This document shows, piece by piece, positions 1-5,768 of a DNA stretch of 5,768 nt. Under the pieces are notes generated by a model, which saw only the letters and a program-made list of their open reading frames with translations, made no database searches and had not been told where the DNA came from. Location: NCBI GenBank assembly GCA_017626625.1, contig JAGAIK010000128.1, forward strand, positions 1 through 5,768, in the 5' to 3' direction. The position numbers were made by a program, and so were the translations under genes. The first letter of the stretch is position 1; every line of letters starts with the position of its first letter. Source of the stretch: Roseburia sp. (GTDB lineage: Bacteria; Bacillota; Clostridia; Lachnospirales; Lachnospiraceae).

Positions 1-1031
1 CCTTAGAGCAGTTAGAAGAGTACAGTGCGGATACCGTTGCCTTTGTAGTGAACGGAAATATTATCCGCTGTCCGAAGTTTTTAGAGGTAAACGGAAGCTT
101 AGAGCTGCCTTCTTATGAGATAAAACAGGGCGACCAGGTGGAAACCAGAAGTTTCTATACCGTGGGACAGTTGGCGGAATTTATGGATGTGGAAGTCAGC
201 AAAGAGCATGTGATACTGGTGAATAACCGTGAGGCGAATTTTGATACTTTGATTTATGAGAACTTTACCATTGAGTGGACGGTTATTTCCTATAAATCCT
301 CGGCTTATATGCCGCAGTCGCTGACAGAGGAAGGAGAGTCTGCCGGGAACGGTGAAAACTTTTCCGAAACGGCAGCCGGCGGCGGGGAAGGAAGTTTTGC
401 CGAAACCGGGGCAGCCGGAGATGAGGAAGATTTTGAAACCGGGGCAGCCGGAAAGGATGGAGGCTTTTCCGAAACCGTGCAGGCTGAAAGTTCTGTTGAA
501 ACCTGGACAGCCGGAAAAGAGAGCAGTTTTGCTGAAACCGGGGCAGACGGCAATCAGTCGGAATATTCGGACAGAGCGATTTTTTCTGATAGCCGGGAAG
601 CGGTAAGCGGAAACTTTTCTGAGGGTAAAACCGGGAGCGGAGATTTTCGAGGAACAACAGCCGGAGTGCAGCAGGAAAAACTAACGGGAACCGGAACGGC
701 GGCATACAGTCAGGGTTTGGCGGAAACCGGAACGGCGGCACAAAGCCAGCTTCCAGCCGGGAGCGAGGTGGGAAAAATCAGCCGGGACGTGGCGGAGGAA
801 ATGAAGCAGGCGCCGGGAACCATCGGGATTCTTGTTTATATCAACGGACAGCCGGTGCGCCTGACCGGAAAACAGAGATATGTGTTTGTTGATATTTTCG
901 ATTTTTATGACTTTGATTTGAAAGAGGCAAGAGGAAGAAATATCATTACAAACCTGAATGGACAGAATGCACAGTATTCCGCAGAATTACAGGCGGGAGA
1001 CGAGATAGAACTGGGATGGAAAGAGAAGTAA
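1..1031 (+). CDS. FtsA-like (actin-fold) large protein, C-terminal part, 5' end outside window
   Basis: The reading frame is open from base 3 to the TAA at 1029-1031 with no in-frame stop upstream. The GTG at 48 is therefore probably internal and the gene starts before the window. Three parts are visible. Bases 24-300 encode a beta-rich module (VNGNIIRCPKFLEVNGSLEL, then a YTVGQLAEFMDV stretch). Bases 321-800 encode a repetitive Gly/Glu/Ser/Thr/Ala linker. Bases 810-1028 encode a second module (INGQPVRLTGKQRYVFVDIF, later LQAGDEIELGW) ending in the NG...L..GD.I pattern of ubiquitin-like beta-grasp folds. From memory, this tail matches the large FtsA/PilM-like actin-fold proteins of Lachnospiraceae, whose C-termini carry several such VNG modules. 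The ATPase part is not in the window, so the family call is inference. A role in division or envelope assembly would follow only if it holds. The next gene starts one base after the stop, suggesting cotranscription. Confidence 0.55.
   Translation, partial: LEQLEEYSADTVAFVVNGNIIRCPKFLEVNGSLELPSYEIKQGDQVETRSFYTVGQLAEFMDVEVSKEHVILVNNREANFDTLIYENFTIEWTVISYKSSAYMPQSLTEEGESAGNGENFSETAAGGGEGSFAETGAAGDEEDFETGAAGKDGGFSETVQAESSVETWTAGKESSFAETGADGNQSEYSDRAIFSDSREAVSGNFSEGKTGSGDFRGTTAGVQQEKLTGTGTAAYSQGLAETGTAAQSQLPAGSEVGKISRDVAEEMKQAPGTIGILVYINGQPVRLTGKQRYVFVDIFDFYDFDLKEARGRNIITNLNGQNAQYSAELQAGDEIELGWKEK
321..800 (+). repeat. Degenerate in-frame repeats encoding a low-complexity linker
   Basis: An 18-base unit, GAAACCGGGGCAGCCGGA (ETGAAG), occurs exactly at 402-419 and 435-452. 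Two copies with two mismatches each lie at 498-515 and 534-551, and a copy three bases shorter starts at 366. A second class, ACCGGAACGGCGGCA (TGTAA), is exact at 690-704 and 726-740, 36 bases apart. All copies share one frame, so length changes would keep the protein open. The encoded stretch is acidic, rich in Gly, Ala, Ser and Thr, and lacks a hydrophobic pattern, so it is probably a disordered spacer between two folded modules. Confidence 0.75.
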
Positions 1032-1032
1032 G

Positions 1033-1833
1033 ATGATGGAGTTATGCAGTGTTGCCAGCGGCAGCAGTGGAAATTGTATCTGCGTCGGCACGGAGGATTG
1101 CCATGTTTTGATTGATGCAGGTATCAGCGGAAAGCGGATTGAGGAAGGGTTAAATTCCTTTGATTTAAAAACCGAAGAAATGCAGGGCATTCTGGTTACC
1201 CATGAGCACATCGACCATATTGCAGGGCTGGGGGTGTTGGCGAGACGTTACGGGCTTCCCATTTATGCCACATCGGGGACGGTAGATGCGATTTTAAACA
1301 CGAAATCGGTGGGAAAAATTGACAAAGATTTGTTCTGTGAGATAACGCCGGGGGAGGATTTTCAGATTGGGGAGCTGACCATAGAGCCCATTCCCATTTC
1401 CCATGATGCGGCGGAGCCGGTGGCTTATAAGCTGAAAAACGGGGAGAAATCCGCTGCGGTAATCACGGATTTGGGAACCTATGACGAACAGATTGTTGAA
1501 AAAATGAAGAACCTGGATGTGCTGCTGTTAGAAGCAAATCATGATGTACATATGCTTCAGGTGGGGGCGTACCCCTATCCCTTAAAGCAGCGTATTTTAG
1601 GGGACAGAGGGCATTTGTCCAATGAATTGTCCGGGAGGCTGTTAGGAGAAGTGCTCCATGATAAATTCAAGACAGTGGTGTTAGGGCATCTAAGCAAGGA
1701 AAATAATTACCCGGCGTTGGCTTATGAGACGGTGCGTTTAGAGGTTACCTTAGGAGACAATCCTTACCGGGGTGACGATTTCCCCATGTATGTGGCGAAA
1801 CGGGATGAGCCGACGCCGAGGATTGCATTCTGA
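1033..1833 (+). CDS. MBL-fold metallo-hydrolase, YycJ/WalJ family
   Basis: This complete 266-residue protein belongs to the metallo-beta-lactamase superfamily. The signature THEHIDH gives metal ligands H57, H59, D61 and H62. H124 lies in ISHD, the bridging Asp is probably D146 in ITDLG, and the last His ligand may be H194 in GHLSN or H219 in LGHLSKENN. The N-terminal ASGSSGN stretch, LLLEANHD (164-171), GHLSN and LSKENN are typical of the YycJ/WalJ group, and the length fits. Family members are cytoplasmic; WalJ-type proteins have been linked to 5'-3' DNA exonuclease activity and to cell wall/division coordination, but the substrate here is not shown by sequence. The start is ATG 1033 or ATG 1036. 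No strong Shine-Dalgarno precedes them, only GAGAAG at 1023-1028, and one base separates this gene from the previous stop, so translational coupling is likely. No walRK genes are beside it. Confidence 0.88.
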   Translation: MMELCSVASGSSGNCICVGTEDCHVLIDAGISGKRIEEGLNSFDLKTEEMQGILVTHEHIDHIAGLGVLARRYGLPIYATSGTVDAILNTKSVGKIDKDLFCEITPGEDFQIGELTIEPIPISHDAAEPVAYKLKNGEKSAAVITDLGTYDEQIVEKMKNLDVLLLEANHDVHMLQVGAYPYPLKQRILGDRGHLSNELSGRLLGEVLHDKFKTVVLGHLSKENNYPALAYETVRLEVTLGDNPYRGDDFPMYVAKRDEPTPRIAF

Positions 1834-1852
1834 CGTTTGTTGGAAATTTTAG

Positions 1853-1881
1853 TAGAAAATAGAAAACGGATGTGCTATCAT
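1853..1881 (+). promoter_or_regulatory. Predicted sigma-A-type promoter for the ACT/UPF0210 pair
   Basis: The -10 element TATCAT (1876-1881) is preceded by TGC (1873-1875), giving an extended -10. A weak -35, TAGAAA (1853-1858, four of six matches to TTGACA), lies 17 bases upstream. Transcription would start near 1888, leaving a leader of about 36 bases with the ribosome site AAGGAGAG (1911-1918) before the ATG at 1924. A 6-bp inverted repeat, ACGGAT (1866-1871) / ATCCGT (1883-1888), brackets the -10. The assignment is by eye only. Confidence 0.4.
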
Positions 1882-1923
1882 AATCCGTAAATCAGAATAA
1901 GAAATGAGGCAAGGAGAGCGGTC

Positions 1924-2208
1924 ATGGAAAATACAGTGGACAAGACAATTATTACAGTAGTGGGAAAAGATACCGTGGGTATCATTGCAAAGGTTTGTAC
2001 TTACCTTTCCGATAACGGAATCAACGTGCTTGATATCTCACAGACCATTGTTTCCGGTTATTTCAATATGATGATGATTGTAGACATGAACCAGACAAAG
2101 AAGGCATTTGTAGACTGCCAGAAGGATTTAGATGTGTTAGGAGAGCAGATTGGCGTTTCCATCAAATGCCAGAAGGCAGAGATTTTTGAAAAAATGCACC
2201 GTATTTAG
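1924..2208 (+). CDS. ACT domain-containing protein, UPF0237 type
   Basis: This 94-residue protein is essentially one ACT domain. The first strand ([17 protein letters not shown], residues 8-24) contains the G-x-D-x-x-G-I turn that shapes the ligand site in ACT dimers. Helix 1 ([15 protein letters not shown]) and the strand [10 protein letters not shown] follow, with a final helix and strand up to the C-terminus. ACT domains usually bind small molecules, often amino acids, at a dimer interface. This stand-alone type resembles the regulatory half of GcvR and the UPF0237 proteins of streptococci. The ATG at 1924 has AAGGAGAG six bases upstream. The gene lies 14 bases before a UPF0210 gene, the usual partner in Firmicutes, so it may sense a ligand and control that protein (inference). 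No catalytic residues are visible and the ligand is unknown. Confidence 0.88.
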   Translation: MENTVDKTIITVVGKDTVGIIAKVCTYLSDNGINVLDISQTIVSGYFNMMMIVDMNQTKKAFVDCQKDLDVLGEQIGVSIKCQKAEIFEKMHRI

Positions 2209-2222
2209 AGAGGAACCGGATT

Positions 2223-3587
2223 ATGATTAACATTTTTGAGGTAAACGAAACTAATAATATGGTGGAACATGAGAATCTTGATGTCCGCACCATTACCATT
2301 GGCATTAGTCTGTTAGAATGTATTGACAGTGATTTAAAGAAACTGAACGAAAATATTTACAATAGAATCACCACAGTGGCAAAGGATTTAGCGCGGGTGG
2401 CAGGGGAAATCGAAGCCGAGTACGGCATTCCCATTGTCAATAAGAGAATTTCCGTCACACCCATTGCATTAGTGGGAGGCGCAGCCTGCAAGAGCCCGGA
2501 GGATTTTGCCACCATCGCAGATACCATGGACCGTGCAGCGGCAGCCGTGGGGGCAAACCTTATCGGCGGTTACTCCGCCTTAGTTTCCAAGGGAATGACA
2601 AAGGCGGATGAGATGCTGATTCGTTCCATTCCCATCGCATTGTGCCGAACTGAGAGAGTCTGCAGCTCTGTAAACCTTGCTTCTACCAAGACGGGGATTA
2701 ATATGGATGCGGTTCGTCTCATGGGTGAGATTTTATTGCAGGTGGCGGAAAATTCCAAGGACAGGGATTCCGTGGACTGCATGAAGCTGGTGGTGTTCTG
2801 CAATGCGCCGGATGATAACCCCTTTATGGCGGGGGCCTTCCATGGCGTGACAGAGGCGGATGCCATTATCAACGTGGGCGTCAGCGGACCGGGCGTGGTA
2901 AAGACAGCTTTGGAAAAGGTGCGGGGCGAGAATTTTGAGGTGCTCTGCGAAACCATCAAAAAGACAGCGTTTAAAGTAACCAGGGTGGGACAGTTAGTGG
3001 CGCAGGAGGCTTCCAAGCGTCTCGGCATTCCCTTCGGTATCATAGATTTATCCTTAGCTCCTACGCCTGCCATCGGAGACAGTGTTGCGGACAGTCTCTG
3101 TGAGATTGGTTTGGAATATGCGGGAGCGCCGGGAACCACCGCAGCCCTTGCCATGTTAAATGACCAGGTGAAAAAGGGCGGCGTCATGGCGTCCTCTTAT
3201 GTGGGCGGCTTAAGCGGCGCCTTTATTCCGGTCAGCGAGGACCAGGGAATGATTGATTCCGTACAGGCGGGAGCCATTACCTTAGAGAAATTAGAGGCAA
3301 TGACCTGTGTCTGCTCCGTAGGGCTTGACATGATTGCCATTCCGGGAGATACCAAGGCAACCACCATTTCCGGCATGATTGCGGACGAGATGGCGCTTGG
3401 CATGGTAAACCAGAAGACTACGGCGGCACGTCTGATTCCGGTTATCGGAAAGGGCGTGGGCGATACGGTGGAATTTGGCGGATTGTTTGGCTATGCACCG
3501 ATTATGCCGGTAAACAAATACTCCTGTGATGACTTTATCAACCGCACCGGACGGATTCCGGCGCCGATTCACAGCTTTAAAAATTAA
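2223..3587 (+). CDS. UPF0210/DUF711 family protein (annotated as PFL family)
   Basis: This 454-residue protein is complete and of normal length for UPF0210. Recognisable stretches include the N-terminal [18 protein letters not shown], the [12 protein letters not shown] region (75-86), [11 protein letters not shown] (115-125), [17 protein letters not shown] (192-208), [10 protein letters not shown] (217-226), [16 protein letters not shown] (275-290) and [14 protein letters not shown] (364-377). Members adopt a fold related to the pyruvate formate-lyase/ribonucleotide reductase barrel, but no reaction is firmly assigned. I see no RVxGY-type glycine radical motif near the C-terminus, so glycyl-radical chemistry is not supported. 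Cysteines occur at C141/C147, C193 and the C362-x-C364 pair, the last next to a conserved block. There is no signal peptide or membrane segment, so it should be cytosolic. The ATG at 2223 has AGAGG (2209-2213) at good spacing, 14 bases after the ACT gene stop, so the two form an operon. Confidence 0.9.
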   Translation: MINIFEVNETNNMVEHENLDVRTITIGISLLECIDSDLKKLNENIYNRITTVAKDLARVAGEIEAEYGIPIVNKRISVTPIALVGGAACKSPEDFATIADTMDRAAAAVGANLIGGYSALVSKGMTKADEMLIRSIPIALCRTERVCSSVNLASTKTGINMDAVRLMGEILLQVAENSKDRDSVDCMKLVVFCNAPDDNPFMAGAFHGVTEADAIINVGVSGPGVVKTALEKVRGENFEVLCETIKKTAFKVTRVGQLVAQEASKRLGIPFGIIDLSLAPTPAIGDSVADSLCEIGLEYAGAPGTTAALAMLNDQVKKGGVMASSYVGGLSGAFIPVSEDQGMIDSVQAGAITLEKLEAMTCVCSVGLDMIAIPGDTKATTISGMIADEMALGMVNQKTTAARLIPVIGKGVGDTVEFGGLFGYAPIMPVNKYSCDDFINRTGRIPAPIHSFKN

Positions 3588-3624
3588 GACATAGTTCTTT
3601 AATTTTGACCTATGGACAGGAAGA

Positions 3625-3630
3625 AGGAGG
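3625..3630 (+). promoter_or_regulatory. Ribosome binding site fixing the chemoreceptor start
   Basis: A perfect AGGAGG lies seven bases before ATG 3638. The reading frame stays open upstream to a TTG at 3605, but that codon has no comparable site. This favours ATG 3638 and a protein of 430 rather than 441 residues. Confidence 0.85.
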
Positions 3631-3637
3631 AAAACAT

Positions 3638-4930
3638 ATGGAAGGTACGAAAAAATCCGTATGGGGTAAGTTACTTGGGACGATGGCAGGATTTTTTATC
3701 GTGATTGTCCTGTGGCAGATTGTTGTGCTGGAACTTTTGGAACACGGCTTTATCAGTGTGCTGGTTTCAATGATTTTGCTGGCAGTGGGAACCTGTATTG
3801 TTTTTGGCGGAATTTTTCAGATTATCCGAACGGTGTTAGACGGGCTGCGTCATATTATGGATAATCCGGAGGAAACACTGCAGCCGGACGGTGTTGTGGA
3901 GAAAGCAAATAAGATTTCGCAGAGAAGTGATGATATCGGGGAGCTGGCGCGAAAGGTACAGGGTTCTGTGGCTGCTGTCTCTCATGTGGTAGTGGGCGTA
4001 AGGAAAGCAACGATGGAGCTTGGGGAGGTTTCTGACGAATTTCAGGATATTTTCGGCAACATGACCTCTGCCTTACAGCATACGGAAAAAGAAGTGGGGA
4101 CGATTACCGGAAATACCATTTCGCAGGCGGAATACACCGTGGACATGAAAGAAAAAATTGACGCCATCAGCAGAACCATTGATGATATTGCGGAAAACAT
4201 CAGGGCACTGGCACAGAGTGCGGAAAATATGAAGGAGAGCAACCGTAACGCAGAAACGATTATGGCGGAACTGGTGGATATCAGCAAAGAGAGCGGCGAG
4301 GCGATGGAAAGTGTAAGGCAGCAGACCAATCTGACAAACCAGTCTGCACAGCAGATTCGCACGGCTACGGAAATTATTGCAGGTATTTCAAGCCAGACGA
4401 ACCTCCTTGCCCTGAATGCAAGTATTGAGGCGGCAAGGGCAGGGGAGCATGGCAAAGGTTTTGCCGTTGTGGCGGAAGAAATCCGTACCTTAGCAGACCA
4501 GTCCAGAGAGTCAACGGAGCAGATTAACAAGATTGTCAATGCTCTTATCCAGAATTCCAACGTCAGTGTAGAGATTACGGAAAAGGTATCAGAGGCCTTT
4601 GTAAGACAGAATGAAAAGATTCAGAATACAGAGGAAATCTTTAAGGCGCTCAATGAAGAAATTAACCACACCAGCGATGCTGTGATGGGTATCGAGCAGG
4701 AAGTAGGACAGCTTGATGAACATAAGACGGTGATTGAGGGAGGCATTTCTTCCCTGACAGAGTCGGCAGAGCAGAATGCGGACAGTGCAAAAGCCACTAC
4801 CGAAAATATGGAAGGCTTACAGCAGATTGTAGAAGAATGCAACCATGTAACGGAGCGGATTGTAACGATATCTGACGAATTGTTAGGTTATCTTGACAAG
4901 GTGAGCGGGAAAATAAAAGAAAAAATATAA
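3638..4930 (+). CDS. Methyl-accepting chemotaxis-type transducer without an extracellular sensor domain
   Basis: This 430-residue protein has a basic N-terminus, two hydrophobic helices (about 12-34 and 39-63) joined by only a few residues around EHG, and a long cytoplasmic coiled coil. The signalling tip is intact: [20 protein letters not shown] through [20 protein letters not shown] (246-285), the region that contacts CheA and CheW. Residues about 64-110 (ending in [11 protein letters not shown]) could be a divergent HAMP-like linker. Flanking heptads rich in Glu, Gln and Ala could hold methylation sites. I see no C-terminal CheR-tether pentapeptide of the NWETF type. With almost no extracytoplasmic loop, the input is probably membrane state, a cytoplasmic cue or a partner receptor (inference). 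It follows the UPF0210 gene by 50 bases with no convincing terminator or promoter between them, so readthrough is possible. No che or flagellar genes are in view. Confidence 0.92.
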   Translation: MEGTKKSVWGKLLGTMAGFFIVIVLWQIVVLELLEHGFISVLVSMILLAVGTCIVFGGIFQIIRTVLDGLRHIMDNPEETLQPDGVVEKANKISQRSDDIGELARKVQGSVAAVSHVVVGVRKATMELGEVSDEFQDIFGNMTSALQHTEKEVGTITGNTISQAEYTVDMKEKIDAISRTIDDIAENIRALAQSAENMKESNRNAETIMAELVDISKESGEAMESVRQQTNLTNQSAQQIRTATEIIAGISSQTNLLALNASIEAARAGEHGKGFAVVAEEIRTLADQSRESTEQINKIVNALIQNSNVSVEITEKVSEAFVRQNEKIQNTEEIFKALNEEINHTSDAVMGIEQEVGQLDEHKTVIEGGISSLTESAEQNADSAKATTENMEGLQQIVEECNHVTERIVTISDELLGYLDKVSGKIKEKI

Positions 4931-4940
4931 ACATTGAGAA

Positions 4941-4986
4941 ATAAGGAAAATGCTGCATGGAGTGGTCTGTGCGGCATTTTCCTTAT
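4941..4986 (+). terminator. Long hairpin, probable terminator after the chemoreceptor gene
   Basis: ATAAGGAAAATGC (4941-4953) and GCATTTTCCTTAT (4974-4986) are perfect 13-bp inverted repeats. TGCAT (4954-4958) and GTGCG (4969-4973) extend the stem by about five pairs including G-T wobbles, leaving a loop of about ten bases. The structure starts ten bases after the chemoreceptor stop. The T-run lies inside the right arm, and no clean U-tail follows, so strength on the + strand is uncertain. The matching A-run on the left arm would make it usable on the other strand too. Confidence 0.7.
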
Positions 4987-4999
4987 AGGAAGGAATGCC

Positions 5000-5065
5000 A
5001 TGGAGGGGCGCCTTTTCCGGCGGAGAGCGGCGTTAGCGGGCGTAATTTCAGGAGAAAATGAGTGA
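5000..5065 (+). CDS. Possible 21-codon leader ORF overlapping the glycosyltransferase start
   Basis: ATG 5000 is preceded at six bases by a good ribosome site, AGGAAGG (4987-4993). The frame encodes 21 residues, basic at first (MEGRLFRRRAALAG) and ending SGENE, and stops at TGA 5063-5065. The stop lies just inside the next gene, whose ATG is at 5058-5060, giving the overlap ATGAGTGA. The downstream start has only a close-spaced AGGAG (5050-5054, three bases away), so ribosomes ending the leader could reinitiate there. No similarity to a known protein is recognised. The peptide may be a non-functional byproduct or the arrangement may be chance. Confidence 0.3.
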   Translation: MEGRLFRRRAALAGVISGENE

Positions 5066-5768
5066 AATAGAAAAGGTTGTGCTGATTGAAAATGCGGTGG
5101 AAACCCTGGGATATTTTTCGAGGCAACTGGCGATTCAATTTGAGGTGGAGGGGGTTGAAACCTATTTTGTGGATTATAACCGCTTAGTGGAGACGGTGGA
5201 GGGGCTTTACCGTTTTGTGGAGCGGGGAAAGACGGTTCTTTGCACCTTTAACTTTATAGGAATTTCCGGGGAAGAGGTGTTTATAGAGGAAAACGGAAGG
5301 ACGATTTGGGAAAATTATGAGATGCCCTGTTTGAATGTGATGGTGGACCATCCGCTTTATTATCATTCGAAACTGGTAAATCCCCTGCCGCGGATGAAGG
5401 TTTTTTGCGTGGATAGGGAACACGTAACCTACATGAAGCGGTTTTATCCTGAGGTGGAGGCTGCATTTTTGCCTTTGGCGGGAAATGTGATACTGCCGGA
5501 AACTTTGCCTCTGGCAGGGAATGTGATACTGCCGGAAACTTTGCCTCTGGCGGGGAGTGTGATATTACCGGAGCAGGCAGGGACATTTTCCTGCGGCGGT
5601 GGCTGTACGCAAACCGGGGAAAAATGGGGAGAAGCAGAGCGGCAGAAGGAAAGGCTTCTTTCCTATGAAAACCGCCCTTACGACCTGGTTTTTACCGGAA
5701 ATTATACCCCGGTGGAGCATCTTTACCGGGAGATTGAAACCCTGGAGAAAGATTATCAGCAGTTTTAC
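5058..5768 (+). CDS. CgeB/DUF3880-like glycosyltransferase, 3' end outside window
   Basis: The frame is open from ATG 5058 to the last base (237 codons seen); the upstream in-frame stop is TAA 5043. The N-terminal part follows the DUF3880 pattern: LCTFNFIGIS (61-70), CLNVMVDHPLYYHS (91-104), FCVDREHVTYMKRFYPEV (116-133) and FLPLAG (137-142). RPYDLVFTGNYTP (206-218) marks the beginning of the next domain, where CgeB-type proteins continue into a GT-B glycosyltransferase domain with the nucleotide-sugar site. That catalytic part lies beyond the window, so activity cannot be judged. Such proteins are thought to modify spore coat, flagellin or surface glycans; which applies here is unknown, although a chemoreceptor gene is adjacent. 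Between FLPLAG and RPYDLV lies an unusual insert: three tandem 12-residue repeats, then a Gly/Cys/Glu-rich stretch. No signal peptide is seen. The family call is from recalled motif pattern, not a search. Confidence 0.65.
   Translation, partial: MSEIEKVVLIENAVETLGYFSRQLAIQFEVEGVETYFVDYNRLVETVEGLYRFVERGKTVLCTFNFIGISGEEVFIEENGRTIWENYEMPCLNVMVDHPLYYHSKLVNPLPRMKVFCVDREHVTYMKRFYPEVEAAFLPLAGNVILPETLPLAGNVILPETLPLAGSVILPEQAGTFSCGGGCTQTGEKWGEAERQKERLLSYENRPYDLVFTGNYTPVEHLYREIETLEKDYQQFY
5469..5576 (+). repeat. Three tandem 36-bp in-frame repeats
   Basis: The copies at 5469-5504, 5505-5540 and 5541-5576 encode LPLAGNVILPET, LPLAGNVILPET and LPLAGSVILPEQ. Copies 1 and 2 differ at three third- or first-codon positions that are all silent; copy 3 diverges more. 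The unit length is a multiple of three, so gain or loss of copies keeps the gene open. The first five residues are the conserved LPLAG block of the host protein family. Confidence 0.95.

Noticed and set aside
283..741. Antisense frames of 152 and 82 codons, and a + strand frame at 352-606, over the linker region
   Set aside because: They exist because the GC-rich repeats with unit lengths divisible by three keep all frames open. The products are Pro/Arg/Phe/Leu or Lys/Pro repeats, without supporting ribosome sites or recognisable domains.
2570..3187. 205-codon antisense frame within the UPF0210 gene
   Set aside because: The + strand product is a clear full-length family member; the antisense product has no recognisable domain and is a shadow.
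3580..3606. AT-only inverted repeat AAAATTAA / TTAATTTT across the UPF0210 stop, as a terminator
   Set aside because: Eight A-T pairs with a bulged extension are too weak, and no U-run follows the stem.
3605..3637. Earlier TTG start for the chemoreceptor (11 more residues)
   Set aside because: No ribosome site precedes it, whereas AGGAGG at 3625-3630 is ideally placed for ATG 3638.
4042..4560. 172-codon antisense frame within the chemoreceptor gene
   Set aside because: The Ser/Ala/Ile-rich product mirrors the coiled-coil codon pattern of the intact signalling domain on the + strand.
4893..4931. Perfect TTGACA (4893-4898) and TATAAA (4926-4931) as a promoter for the last gene
   Set aside because: The spacer is 27 bases, the -35 lies within coding sequence, and the following hairpin would interrupt the transcript.
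4995..5036. 13-codon frame MPWRGAFSGGERR
   Set aside because: Its ATG is one base from the AGGAAGG site, too close; ATG 5000 in another frame has the right spacing.
5469..5576. CRISPR array
   Set aside because: The units are directly adjacent without spacers, are in-frame coding repeats, and no cas gene is present.
5184..5586. Two antisense frames over the glycosyltransferase gene, one with repeats
   Set aside because: They read the complement of a motif-bearing + strand gene. The apparent peptide repeats are the 36-bp tandem units read backwards.

Overview
The window looks like chromosomal DNA of an anaerobic Firmicute, most likely a Clostridia member of the Lachnospiraceae type. This rests on protein character and gene content, not on a database search: a YycJ/WalJ-type MBL hydrolase, an ACT/UPF0210 gene pair, a short-loop chemoreceptor and a CgeB-like glycosyltransferase, all with strong purine-rich ribosome binding sites. 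All supported genes lie on the + strand. I see no mobile element, CRISPR array, tRNA or rRNA.

Bases 1-1833 hold two nearly abutting genes. The first is the 3' part of a long gene. Two small beta-rich domains in it are separated by a repetitive Gly/Glu/Thr/Ala linker of about 160 residues, and it resembles the C-terminal region of the large FtsA-like (actin-fold) proteins of Clostridia. One base after its stop starts a complete MBL-fold hydrolase of the YycJ/WalJ type.

Bases 1834-3587 begin with a 90-bp intergenic region holding a plausible extended -10 promoter. It is followed by an ACT-domain protein (UPF0237 type) and a UPF0210/DUF711 protein. This two-gene unit is conserved in many Firmicutes; its biochemical role is unsettled.

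Bases 3638-4930 encode a methyl-accepting chemotaxis-type protein with two membrane helices, almost no extracellular loop and an intact signalling tip. A long hairpin (4941-4986) follows it and probably ends transcription.

Bases 4987-5768 hold a possible 21-codon leader reading frame that overlaps the start of the last gene. That gene is a CgeB/DUF3880-like glycosyltransferase cut by the window end. It carries three tandem in-frame copies of a 36-bp unit that begins with the conserved LPLAG motif. No wholly new system is evident. The least ordinary features are the two repeat-expanded linkers (in the first and last genes), the putative leader ORF and the still uncharacterised ACT/UPF0210 pair.
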